Below, in pieces: positions 1 to 12,800 of a stretch of DNA of 64,000 nucleotides. The translations under genes and the position numbers were made by a program. The stretch's first letter is position 1. Every line of letters begins with the position of its first letter. A model generated the notes under the pieces. The model made no database searches. It saw only the letters and a list, made by a program, of their open reading frames with translations, and was not told the DNA's origin. Source of the stretch: Flabesymbios commensalis (lineage: Eukaryota > Annelida > Polychaeta > Terebellida > Flabelligeridae); contig OZ024916.1 of the NCBI GenBank assembly GCA_964017125.1, positions 1,402,107 to 1,466,106 on the forward strand, in the 5' to 3' direction.

Positions 1-130
1 TAAATACAATAATTCCACTTGTGCCTGTAGGTTATCATCAAATTCTGAATTTTTTTTTAAAGTTGTCAGCAAAGAGGAGTTATACAATTAAGGTATATAT
101 GTCTTCTAACTAAAATCATATTTATACAGA

Positions 131-245
131 TTAACCCTTTTCCTGCTAAGTTACTTATTTAAATTTTCACCCACTTGAAGTTGTGTGTCGCTACCGCGAC
201 CCACAATTTTAAGTGGCAGAAAATTAAGCCTACTTATATTTGTTT
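131..245. repeat. TTAA-flanked hairpin MITE, partial copy
   Basis: It starts TTAACCCTTTTCCTGC and contains an imperfect hairpin at about 164-226, with CACTTGAAGTTGTG pairing with the reverse arm and GCTACCGC at the apex. The right end is not clear. A TTAA flank with a CCC start fits piggyBac-type non-autonomous elements (inference). Related copies lie near 1257, 8128, 15428, 20639, 47692 and 55754. Confidence 0.6.
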
Positions 246-699
246 AATTTGAGCAAAAATATTAGCCAATCTTTATGTTTAGACACACATTTCATTCCCG
301 ATAACAGTGATTTTGATCGGTTTATAAAACGACAAAAGATCGTGCTCATCTCACACTGACCGAGTGCTGTATAAACGAGATATGCCCATGTGATTAAAAA
401 TAATTCACAAGCCAATATAGAGGATAAAGAACAGAAAATTTGAATAAAAAGTATGAATTATGATGCATTAAATTTTATGCAATTTTATATGCAATTTCCA
501 ACTTCCAATTGACGAAAAGTATGCCTGTATTTATTATTATGAAAATCTGGATCTGAATGATGTATTAATTATTTGTTAACCTGAGTAGGTACCACACACT
601 ATTTTATTGCTTTTTATTTAGTTTGAAACTTGCTCTTATCTATATATGCGGGTTCAGTCTAGGTTTAGTACATGATATTATTAGTTGTCTCTGTTCTAG
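246..699. other. Non-coding, end of an intron of gene 1
   Basis: AT-rich sequence without a recognisable gene or repeat. It ends in a pyrimidine-rich tract and CTGTTCTAG at 691-699, a good 3' splice site. The first coding exon of gene 1 must therefore lie upstream of the window. Confidence 0.5.
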
Positions 700-892
700 T
701 TGTGGTTGTTACCGGAGCGACAGGGTTTATTGCGACCCATGTGATACAACAATTACAGCGAGCAGGGCATCGAGTGAGAGGAACAGTTCGCAAATTAAGC
801 AGTGCAGACAAACTTAGGAACCTTTGTCCTGGTGCTAAATATCCTGTAGAATTTGTGGAGGCAGATTTGGAGAAATCAGAAACATGGGACAG
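700..892 (+). CDS. Gene 1 exon a: NAD(P)-binding Rossmann start
   Basis: Preceded by CTGTTCTAG and followed by the donor AG|GTGTGT. It begins with two bases of a split codon and ends with two bases (AG). It encodes the first beta strand and the TGATGFIA glycine motif, whose last glycine is Ala as in yeast Gre2, then RGHR-type basic residues and the acidic VEADLEKSETWD that normally marks the third strand. The ATG at 672 is in frame but lies upstream of the splice acceptor, so I did not use it as the start. Confidence 0.85.
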
Positions 893-3800
893 GTGTGTTT
901 TAAAACCTGCAGTTTTGATGTATTTTAACACCCGAAGCACCATGGTGAATTAATCCTTTCAAGCCTGAATTTACCATGTCATCTTCATCCACTACCAGCC
1001 GCTAATTGCTGTCGCAATTCTCGACTTGTAGATTGATGAAGGTGGCTTTAAGTGGTTGGCAAATGAAGAAATATATATATATTATGCTAAAACAGTTCCA
1101 TGCAAATTGTGTGTGAAATTAGGTCATTCAAAAAAGATGCATCGCATTGCTTTAATTGGTTAAAGCCATAAAATACTTTGTTGCCGCACGGTATTTTCAA
1201 ATTCAAATTCGACATTTAACACTTAGATCTCAGAACTACTAGATTAAAATTTTAAGTCACTTATAGTTGTGTCTCGCTACAATGACCCACAACTTCAAAT
1301 CACTAAAAATTACTTGCTTTTTTGAAATCACTGATTTAGGACGTATGTGCTAGTAAAAACACAGAAAGATTACTGGTGGACACCATTTAAAAAAAAATTA
1401 ATGTAAATATTGTCATTTTTTACTTTTATTTGAGAAATCAGTTCATCTTCATTCACTTTATGAGCTAGGAATTGTGGCATCTGGAAGTGAATCAGGGTTC
1501 CCAAGGTCATGGAAAATTATGGAAAAAACATGGAAAATGAAAAAATAAAATCCAGGCCTGGAAGAGTCATGGAAATTGAAAGCTTGGCAAAAAGTCATAG
1601 AATTTTGAATTTTCACAAATTTCTTTCGCATTTATTTCGAGAAAAATACGTTGATTGGATATACTCTTGACACACTATCTGTAAACTATTTTACATGGTA
1701 CATGTGTAGTGGGAGGGGTCGTCCGACCGCCTTGACACCCACTGGGTACTGGTATGCTTTATAAAGTGGTTATAGATTGGGTCGTTGTAGGCTGTATATT
1801 TTTATATTTGGTTAGTTTCGAAGTCATGGAAATCTAAAAAAAATAGTCATGAAAAGTCAAGGAAAAGTCATGAAATTTCATTTCCGGATCTCTGTGGGAA
1901 CCCTGTGAAGGGGAATGAAGGTAAACCACCGGGTGTTTAACTGTTAGGAAGGTTGAATTTTATTGATGTAGAATCAGGGACGGGAGAGAAACCTCCGTCC
2001 CACTGCCTGTCTAAAGCCAGTACTAGGGGTAGAGGCAGAGAGGGGGATACCCGGGCAACAGGTCCAGCCGGGCTAGGTAAAAAATCACCATTGATCTAAT
2101 CAACCAATGAAACTGGTCAACTGATGAAGATGTATGTTTGATCTGATATTTTGAATAAATAAGAGGGAGGACATGACTAGAGGAGAGCAGATGATGTCGA
2201 CTACAGTTGACTATACTACTGTTTTTCCATGTTCTAATTGTCTTGCCTATTGTCTTGCCTATTGGGTCTTTTATACACTTAATCTGTTTATCACAGTAAG
2301 AGAACAAAGGAGTATTAATTGCTTTAATCTGTTTCAATTATTAATTTAACCGAATAATAATGTTTTCATTTGGTGGTCGAAATGACTCCAAGCAATATCA
2401 CTCAACTCAGGTGTTGACAGATGGCCGTGATCAAATCTAACACATTTCACTGTGTATAGCACCGTGCATGTCATTACTCGGGCGGGTGGCTTACTGCTCC
2501 TACTTTCATGTTGCCGGAGGTGCAACTATTGTCTTCCTGTTATTGTAGGGCTTTGCTTACTGTTTTTTTCACAATGGTTAACCATTCAACGCTCAAATAG
2601 GTGTTGACACTTCCTGCTAACCGAAACACAAGGTATTCACGGCTTAGAGTATAGGCCTATTCTATGAAATTGATGTCTTCAACGTAGATGACGGCATGAA
2701 TAATTACGATCTGTTCACAGAAATAACAAAATCAAACATTTCGGTACTGATATCTACATCAGACATATTGAAGGTCAAATTAATTAATCTTTATCGGCTT
2801 AACTAGCGGCTATATACACACGAAATTAAACATTGTGCCAATCGGGCCTATGACTGAACATTGTTTCAATGTGCGAGACGTTAGCTTTGACCCAAGAAAC
2901 ATTCACCCAATGTTGGTACAGTGTGAACCCATAGTCTCAGACACTGGCCCAACATTGTACCAACATTGGGTGAATGTCTCGTGTTTGCTGGGCCGTATCA
3001 TATTACTGCCGTCAAGAAGTGTTATGTAGAACGAGCGGCTCCTCCTTTGTTGGGGGTACGGTGTCAGAGGCAGTGGCCCAGCAGTAAACCAATGTTCACA
3101 TTGTGAGCATGTGTTTGCCGGGTTTTATTTGCTCATTAGCCCCCCCCCCCCACTAATCCCTTATACGTTAGGTGCATTTAGCCAGCGTTGGGGAAATGTT
3201 CTGAAAAGGACATAAGCAATGCCACAATCACTATACAAACAAGTGGCGTTCACACAATTAGCGTGACTGACCGTGACAGAACAATGGGACGCTTACGTCA
3301 TGCATTGATTTAATCCTTTCGTCACCAAGATTTGATGACTGAGGCGGACAACGTGACGGAACAACGGGACACTTATTCATTGATTTAACCCTTTCGTCCC
3401 CGAAATTTGATGACGGAGGCGGACATCGGAATGACGGAACATAGAAGCAAAAATACATTGGGCAGATCCGTTCCCATCAAAACCAAGACGGATGTAGAAG
3501 AAGACGGAACATCGGAGGACGGATCTCCGAGGCCTGTCTGTATAACAAGGTTTTAAAAATTAAATATGTCTCAAATCTGTGATAATCATATACATTTCAA
3601 CCTAGATTTTGCAAATTAAACTAATTTTTGTGGGTGGGACCTTATTGTCTTGTTCAGAACAAAGATTTGGGACAAAAAGTGACGTCACTCCATTCATAAA
3701 ACCAGCATCCAGGAGCATTTCATTCATTATTTGGGCCTTTCTGGGGATCGCATCAAATATTCCTGATACAATACAGAGCAACTTCACAATGGTTTCACAT

Positions 3801-6800
3801 CTTACTGTATGGCCTTTTGAAATGGTCCCTTATTATCCATAGTAGCCTAGACCCTTGCCATATTTGGTTATTTGTGAGAGGCTGGGTGATCATGAATATT
3901 AATTAGCCTTGGAGAATGAGGTCAGCACCTCTACAGTCTGACCAAGCTCTCCACAAGCCCACAATCCCAGCAGACACGAGTCGTTGATCCAATGATGGCC
4001 GCTGCTGAAGATGCTGTGCCAACATTTAAACAGCATTGGGTCAATCTCTTGTCAACATATCCTATTGTTAAGGAGCTCACCAGTCACTGAATACATACCC
4101 AGCAAATATGATGTGTTGACCCGATGCTGACACAATGTTAGGCCAATGTCACAGACAATGGGCAAACATTAAATCACGTTGCCAGTCTGTTGGATAAGTC
4201 TTAACAAGCATGGGACATTGATGCAATGTTGGTTTAATGTTGGCTTACTGCATGCGACGCTGGGGCAACTTTAAGCTAGCATTGTTTTAATTTCTCTATC
4301 AGCTGGGACGTAGACTACATTATTATTACCCTGATGACATCGCAAGGCTCTGACACAGTGACCTCCATTTTTAAAGGTAATAGTTCCAATACGACCACAA
4401 GCTTACGCCTGCTGAAAATGGCACTTGAAATATTCGTATCAATTTCTTGGCATCCAAGTTTTTTGTTAATCAGCGCGCGTGTCGTTTCTACACAGCTGGC
4501 TGTGTAAACAAAATGGAGGTCAGTGCGACTGGGCCTCACGCAGTAAATGAGTTAGGTGGCCCAGTCATACCGGGTACATTATTATAGGCCACACACCACA
4601 TGCTCCAAGCAGTCTCTACTGCCAGACTGCTGTGTATCCCATGTTTAATGTTGGGCCAGCGTTGTAGACGCTGGGCCAGCGTTCACACATTAACACAGGG
4701 ATAATGTGCTGTGTTTGCTATGCTAAAGCAGACTCAATGTTAATATAGGCCTAATACTGGGCCAGCGTCGCAGACGTTGGACCAACTTTGAGCCAGTATC
4801 AAAAGAATAGCGGTGAAAATCTGAGAATATCACAAGAGAAAGTCACTTGCGGGATGACACAATCATCATGTATTGAACCTTCACATAACAGGGTTGCCTA
4901 CATCATGTAGGGCATATAAGAGGTGATAATAATAGCCTTTGGCCACTAGGGCTATCTGTTTATCGTGAATTTTCAACCCAATCACAATGGGATACAATGA
5001 AAATGTGGCTAGGTCAGACAGCTATCGCAGCCAACTGCATATTAGGCCTATATCCGGGGGCATATCCAGGGGGGTGCTCAGGGTGCTCGAGCACCCCCCT
5101 TAATTTCCAGAGTGGTAATTTTCCAACCAATAATTGTACATACAATTAATCCACCATTCTCCGACATGTTGGTTCCAGCCCCCTCCACACCTAAATATAT
5201 ACCCCTTCCCATTTAAAGGTGTCTGGGATGCATCATTGGCGCCATTAACATAGTAAAGACTCAGATTAGACAATGAACTGGGCGAGTGATAGCCACATCG
5301 TCCCTATGTGGCGACAGAAGCAAAATCTTTCCAATGCAAATCTTTAAAATTTGACCATTCAGAGCACCTAAAAGTAGGAATTTGTTGCGACTGGTCTACT
5401 TTCTCCTGTCCATCCTTTACTACTGTGAGATTTTTCAAACATTCATTATTTTTTTTGAAAAGAAACAGAATAAAATATATCAACTTTGTGTTAGTCCTGG
5501 CCAATAATTGAAACGTTGAGCGAGACTTGAAACAAAGTTATGGAAAATAAATATGCTAAGATTGATGATAATTATCATAGAATACCTTGAAACAACGTTG
5601 TTCCAAAGCAGATATGCTAAGATTGATAGTAATTATCATAGACTATACCCTACCCTATGATAATTATAACACACCACAAGCACAATACACAGTACGCTAT
5701 GGGGATCGCTTGAAACGGACAACGACTTAAGAGTTGGGCGTGCTGCTCTCCCAAGCGATTGACGCTGCATAAAATAAAATAATAAGGACCACGGGATAAA
5801 GATTATTCCTCAATTACCATGAATCTTTCACCTGGGTGATGGCGAATTAATTTCTCAAGAGATATCATCTCTGAGACTCAGTGTTGAGAACAAGTGGATG
5901 AAAAACTGGGTCACTTTTTCAATTTCCAAAATTTAATCGTTTTAAGACCTATTTAAAATCGTCGTATTTTTTCAGTGCAATATATAGACCTCAAGTATAA
6001 CCACTGACACGAAATAATTCAGATACAGCTGGGACTCTTTTTTACCAGAGACCAAATCAATGATAATAATTAAAAATTGGCAGTAAAGTTGTTTTAAAAA
6101 TGTGGAACTACAACCAATACTAACAGATATATCTGATATAGGCCTTACTGATGATGAACTGGAATATAACATTTGCATTAAAAAATAATCAGCCATAGGG
6201 GAGGGTGGCAAATTATTAGAGGTGAATTTAAAACAAATATCCCAGGAATTTTAAGTGATCATTAGTGAACGTTGTAAGCATTTTAATGGTCCACAACTTT
6301 TTTCAATGACATGTTATCACTTTTAATAGATGATTGTTGTAATTAGGTCCTACATAATCGCATAATAGGCATTCCACAAACAAGGTTGCATAAATATTAT
6401 CACAATGAGGGTGACCCAACGTTTGATTGATATTATTGTTGCTCCACCGTCTGCTACGCTGGCCAAACATTAACACAGCATTGGATAGACAGCTGTTTAT
6501 TTTCATCTAGCTCATTTAATATGCCTGGTAATTCGCACTCGCTATTAAATGAGCTAATGATCATTTTTATGGGGTTTTTTCCATTGTGTGGTTGTGTTAG
6601 CTTAAATAGTTGGACTAGTAGATACCACGAAATCGCACTATTTGATGTTTATTTGTTTCATAATTTTGCGGAGGCATGCCCCCTATAGGCCCATGCTGTT
6701 GATTGGTTTCTTGGGAATCTGAGCACCCCCCCCCCCTTTAATTTATTTCTGGATACGCCACTGATATCTTAGTCTTAGGCAAATAGACTGCAATATAACC

Positions 6801-9800
6801 AGAAAACACGAGATGTCGACCTAATGACGGGTTATGGTTGGTTTAATGACTGCCACGCTGACCCAACCTTAAACCTTAAATGCCAACATGATCATCATTT
6901 TACCGACGTCCTGGGAGATGCGTCTAATGTAGGCAAAATGTTGTTGATTTTATTAAACCCATTAGGGGCCTACCGGCTTAATATATTTGGCAGAATCATG
7001 AAGCAGACCATAAAATCATTTAAAAAATCGCTGATTTTATTTTGGCTTCCTAATATGACCACTATGATGTAAACATGTCCATAGACTAGAACTAGATATA
7101 GAGACAAAATTCCAGATTTCTTATTTCGGACATGCATGTCCAAAATAAGAAATAGTATACAGGAATTTCGTCTCTATATCTCGCTTAACTGGTAAATGCA
7201 CAGCACAAAAATTTAAACTTTTGCAGTTCTAGAATATAGACGTGTTTACAACATGATTATGGTCATATTAAGAAGCCAAAACTAAATCACCGATTTTTAA
7301 TGATTTTAGCCTGATTGAGTCGCTTTAAATGGCTTCGACAAAAATCCGCCAATATAAGATTCAATCAACAATGGCCTTGGTAATTGACCTTAGTAATTCT
7401 CGAGACATCATCAACATTATCGTCATAATAGTCAACATTTTGAGAAAATATGCGTTCTTTTGTCATTCAATATATACCGATGATTTTACAGTTGTCCGGT
7501 AGGTAGGCCCACTATCAAAATTGCGTTTTTTAACCAATATTTCTTAGGCTATTTTCCATTTATTTCAGCTGCAAGTTTTTTCATCTGGCTTAAACTTTGT
7601 CTACTAGGCCTGCTTTTTTATCACCCCACTTTATCACCCCAGATTATCACCCAGATACCAAAAATAGCCAGAATCCACATGATGGTATAGTGCATATATG
7701 TTTCTGTAACGTTGACCCAACATTGGCTGAGCCAACATGATTGGTTGGATGCCTGATTTTAATGATTCGGGGGGGGGGGATCGCCGACGTTTCATAAAAC
7801 TATACCTCACTGCGCAACCTACGAAAAAACGACCGGTCGCGAATGAGGCTGTTGATCCAATGTAATTTCAATTTCAATATAGCCTAATATTATGCTCTAC
7901 TGCTAAACACCCAAACCATCATGAAAATAAAACTAAATCTTACTACAAAGGATTTAACCACGAATATTTATAATCCAAACTGTTTCGGGTGTCTGTTTTG
8001 TAATTTGGGATGAGCCCTATGGCCCGTCATTGAACCAACATTGGCTCAACGCCTCGTCTTTGTATTGAAATGGTTACATAGGCCAATCCCTCAGCCCCAA
8101 ACACATGAGGCCTTTGGCCCTAGCTAGTCACTTGAAGTTGTAGATCACGGTAGCGAGACACAACTTTAAGTGGCTGAAAATTTAAATTTCTTGGCTCAGT
8201 GCTCTAATGGTTAAGCAGAGTACTAAGTAGTATGCATGATAAGGCGCGTGCAGGAGAGTTAACCTACCACATCAGCTAGTACCGTCCTTCATCCTGTCAT
8301 CTGAAATGAAGGACGTCTTTGGTTTTTATTCCGTGCTGGTGTAACAGCTCCAGGGACCTGAATAAGAGCATAGTCAGGTGCATTGCAAGACTCTGGGAGC
8401 AAAATGGATCTTTTAATTGACCTGTCCATCAACAGATGATTTTGATTACAAAATTTATTTTTTCACACTGATAGAAATGTTTAATGACCTTAGTTATGTT
8501 ATTCAGAGAAAAAATTATCAGATCATGAACTCTGTGAAATGCTATGCAATCCTAAATGAGCAAATCGATGATAAATCGATGCTAAAAAATTTAATTATAT
8601 ACTTTTTTTATTGTATTCAGCTGGAGTGACGTATTGAAGGAGAATTTCACTAATCGATAATTTTCAAGGAAAGATAGTTTTTAACAAACAATTTAAAGAT
8701 TAACCACCTATGAAAACAATATTTTGTATTTGAATATCTGGAATAATATGTTATGAAAAGAGATATATCATATAGGCCTACATAAGTTCTATGTTCTGTT
8801 TTTGACAGTGCCATTGCAGGCAGCACATATGTCATACATATGGCGAGTCCTTTTCCTGCCGAGAATCCCAAAGACGCAGATGTGCTTGTCAAACCGGCCG
8901 TCAAAGGTGTCAAAGCTGTATTCGCTGCAAGTCACAGAGCTAGGATTAAGCGGCTTGTGTTTACAAGCTCTACAGTGTCAGTAGTTGGTAAGTATACAAT
9001 GAATTTATTTTCTGACCCATTAATTTTCCCCTTGAACCCTCACGATGCATCAAAGCATTATTTTGCATCTCCGAAGAATGACTAAATTACCTACACCTTG
9101 GGTGTTTATAACAACAATTTTCATGGAACAGTTTTTAAATAACAATACCTTTTTTCTTTTGCCACCCATTTCAAGTCATCTTCATCCACTACACAATTTG
9201 TGGCTCGTAGTGGATGTGATGTAAGCAGTTGTACCGTATATGGCGGTGTATAGTACGCTACTTTTCTTCCTTTTTGAGCCCGTTTTTGGCCTGGTGCGTA
9301 TTATCCACCGATGCGTACAATATATTGATTTTGCTGAGATTTGTCACTCAAAATTTTGATAAATAGGCAGTCTCACGTGTCCCGAGTGAACTGCGATCTC
9401 CTAACTCCTCGTATTTTAGCCCAAAAATGGCAAATTACTTCAGCAGCTATAATGAAACCATTTGTTTCTAATACACTTAAGATGTCTAGTAAAATAACAA
9501 CCTAGCATTTATTTGTCTTTTAAATATCCGATAAAGTCATTTATTAATGTTATTTAAAAAAAAACAATGGTCACATATCACCGCCAATCTCGATAGCCAG
9601 CGGGATTAAACAAGGGTGTCCAGTATTAGCCCTGCTTTTCATTCTTGTTGTAGAGACACTGGCCCTCACCATAAAAAAAGAAACAAGATTACAAGGACTA
9701 AAAATTAAAGTTAAAACAGTAGAATACCATTTTAAAATAGCGCAGTATGCAGACGACTGCACAGTTTGTATTAGCTCATTTGAACAAATACCAATACTTT

Positions 9801-12800
9801 CCGAGAAAATCTCACAATTCTCCGATGTTGCTGGACTCAAACTAAATATAGATAAAACAGAAGGGATGGGAATAGGACCTTATAAAGACACAGAGGCAAT
9901 TATACATGGAGTACATTTTAGGACAACCCCCAGTAAATTCTTAGGAATATATGTGGGAAATGATCCTGAAAAATGTAAAGAAAAAAAAAAAAAATGGGAT
10001 GTAAAATTCAAAAAAAAATCAAACGAACTCTATTATTATGGAAACGGCGAGATTTAACTATTTTCGGAAAAAAATTCCAATTATTAAATCATTAGTATTA
10101 CCTATTATAACATTTACTTCACAGAGCACATGTGTACCCCCAGATGCTGTTAAACACATAAATAGAATATTCTTTGATTTTATATGGGGCAAGCGAGATC
10201 GTATAAAACGTAATATTATGTATCAGGACATTCTACGGGGTGGAGTAAATATGTTAGACATGGATGCTTTTTTTATTTCAATCAAAGCTGCACGGCTACC
10301 CAAAATTTAATATGAATGTGATACCTGGAACTGTATTGCCCAGATGCATGTTTTATCTATTGCAGATACTACTTCAATAACGAATTTCCACTTTGAGAAA
10401 GAGAACTGTCTAGATAAAACAAATGCATTGTCTACTTTCTACAAAGACGTTATATCTAGTTATGCTAAGGCAAATAAATACCCTAAGCCAGTTACCAAAC
10501 AGCAGATCCTTGAACTACCACTGTGGGGAAATAAACATATAAGTATTTACAATAAAACTACCAAAGGAACAACGACCTTATTATTTAATGAATGGACTGT
10601 TAAAGGTATACACCATATTAGAGATTTAAAATTTATAGATGGAAAGTTAGACCAGGCATTCATTGAAAATATTATTGCAAATAAGAGAGATATATGGATA
10701 CCACTCATATGAGACCATACGCCTCAAATAACTGACAGCAACGACATTAATGTTACTAAATTAACAGTAAATAACTTCTATAAGACATTAACAGAGCACA
10801 GTGATACAAAAAAATGTTCTCCTTTTCAGGTTTGGGAAAATATAATAGGCCAATCATGCGATTGTAAGGCAGCATTGAAGCAAAAAATTTACAATGTAAA
10901 AGATTTCAAATTAAAGGAGTTCAATTTTAAGGTAATCCATAGAATTTTGTCATGTGAAATAAATTTGAAAAAATGGAAATTGCAAGACCATGATAAATGT
11001 ATTGAATGTTGTAACCATTTAAATTTGAGAGAAATACAGGTAAATATAAACAAAAATCAAGCATTACATTATGCTCTTTATATAAGATTATAATAATGTA
11101 TGAGCTATAGGAAAAAAAACCCTATGTTCAAGCCCGTATTATAATATGTATAAAAATTTTAAAGTAATAATTAAATCATCTTATGTAATTTCTTTAATTA
11201 ACTTAAGAGAATGTAAATTATATCAAGTTATTACAGCATCTAAACCCAATTACAGTTATTGCACTTATGTATTCCTCCTTTTTCGTGATTTTTACAAATG
11301 TAATATACATCATCCCTTTTCGCAAGGAGGAGTGATAAGTAAGATATCTGTCTGCAGCTATAACTATATATTCCAACACACATGCATGCCGTGATCAGGT
11401 GATATTATTACAAATAAGAGAGATATATGGAGGCAGATGGCATTGATGAAAAAAGCCCTTAAGCCCTTAATACCACTCATATGAGACCATACGCCTCAAA
11501 TAACTGACAGCAACGACATTAATGTTACTAAATTAACAGTAAATAACTTCTATAAGACATTAACAGAGCACAGTGATACAAAAAAATGTTCTCCTTTTCA
11601 GGTTTGGGAAAATATAATAGGCCAATCATGCGATTGTAAGGCAGCATTGCAGCAAAAAATTTACAATGTAAAATATTTCAAATTAAAGGAGTTCAATTTT
11701 AAGGTAATCCATAGAATTTTGTCATGTGGAATAAATTTGAAAAAATGGAAATTGCAAGACCATGATAAATGTATTGAATGTGGTAACCAAAACTCTATCT
11801 TACATCTTCTTTATGAATGTCCTAATTCGGGTATTTTGTGGAGACTTGTAGAGGAATGCTTTGGCTACTCTGTATCACCTTATAAGATAATTTTCGGCGA
11901 CAGTGAGGAAACATATATCAATTTTATAATATCTCTAATTTGTTATTTACTTTATAAATATTGGTTACTAAGGAAAAATGAACATATCACTTTGTCTTTA
12001 AAATATTTCATAGTCAACGAGCTAGAATACAGAAATAAAGTGTATAGAATACTAAATTTGAGAGAAATACAGGTAAATATAAACAAAAATCAAGCATTAC
12101 ATTATGCTCTTTATATAAGATTATAATAATGTATGAGCTATAGGAAAAAAACCCCTATGTTCAAGCCCGTATTATAATATGTATGAATATTATTGAGTAA
12201 CTCCTAGAAGGATTGTTTCAGAGATGGAATAACGTCTATGACGTCTTTCCGGCTTTCACTGATATATTGGTTTGAGTGTGTTTATATTGAGAGTGCTTGG
12301 TATGCTTCTGAGTCTAATCTTTCAGCATTGTTAGTACGTAAAAGTAATTTTAAAGTAATAATTAAATCATCTTATGTAATTTCTTTAATTAACTTAAGAG
12401 AATGTAAATTATATCAAGTTATTACAGCATCTAAACCCAATTACAGTTATTGCACTTATGTATTCCTCCTTTTTCGTGATTTTTACAAATGTAATATACA
12501 TCATCCCTTTTCGCAAGGAGGAGTGATAAGTAAGATATCTGTCTGCAGCTATAACTATATATTCCAACACACATGCATGCCGTGATCAGGTGATATACTT
12601 TTTTTTTTTATATATATCCGTGCATGTGAGTGGTAATATGTTGTGTTGTTGTGTCTTTTAAATGTTGTGACCTCACTATAATATTATTGTGACCTCACCA
12701 TAATATTGGTGAGGTCACGGCAGCTGGCCTCGCGGGTCAAGATCTAGAACACTTGATCTTGGCTCTCAAGACCAGAGAGGCATACACAACTGAACCCTAA

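Noticed and set aside
672-699. ATG at 672 as the start of gene 1
   Set aside because: A strong splice acceptor at 699 lies just before the conserved fold, and the N-terminal residues read from 672 look like intron.
2023-2337. 104-residue minus-strand frame
   Set aside because: No recognisable domain or splice context; length is within chance for this region.
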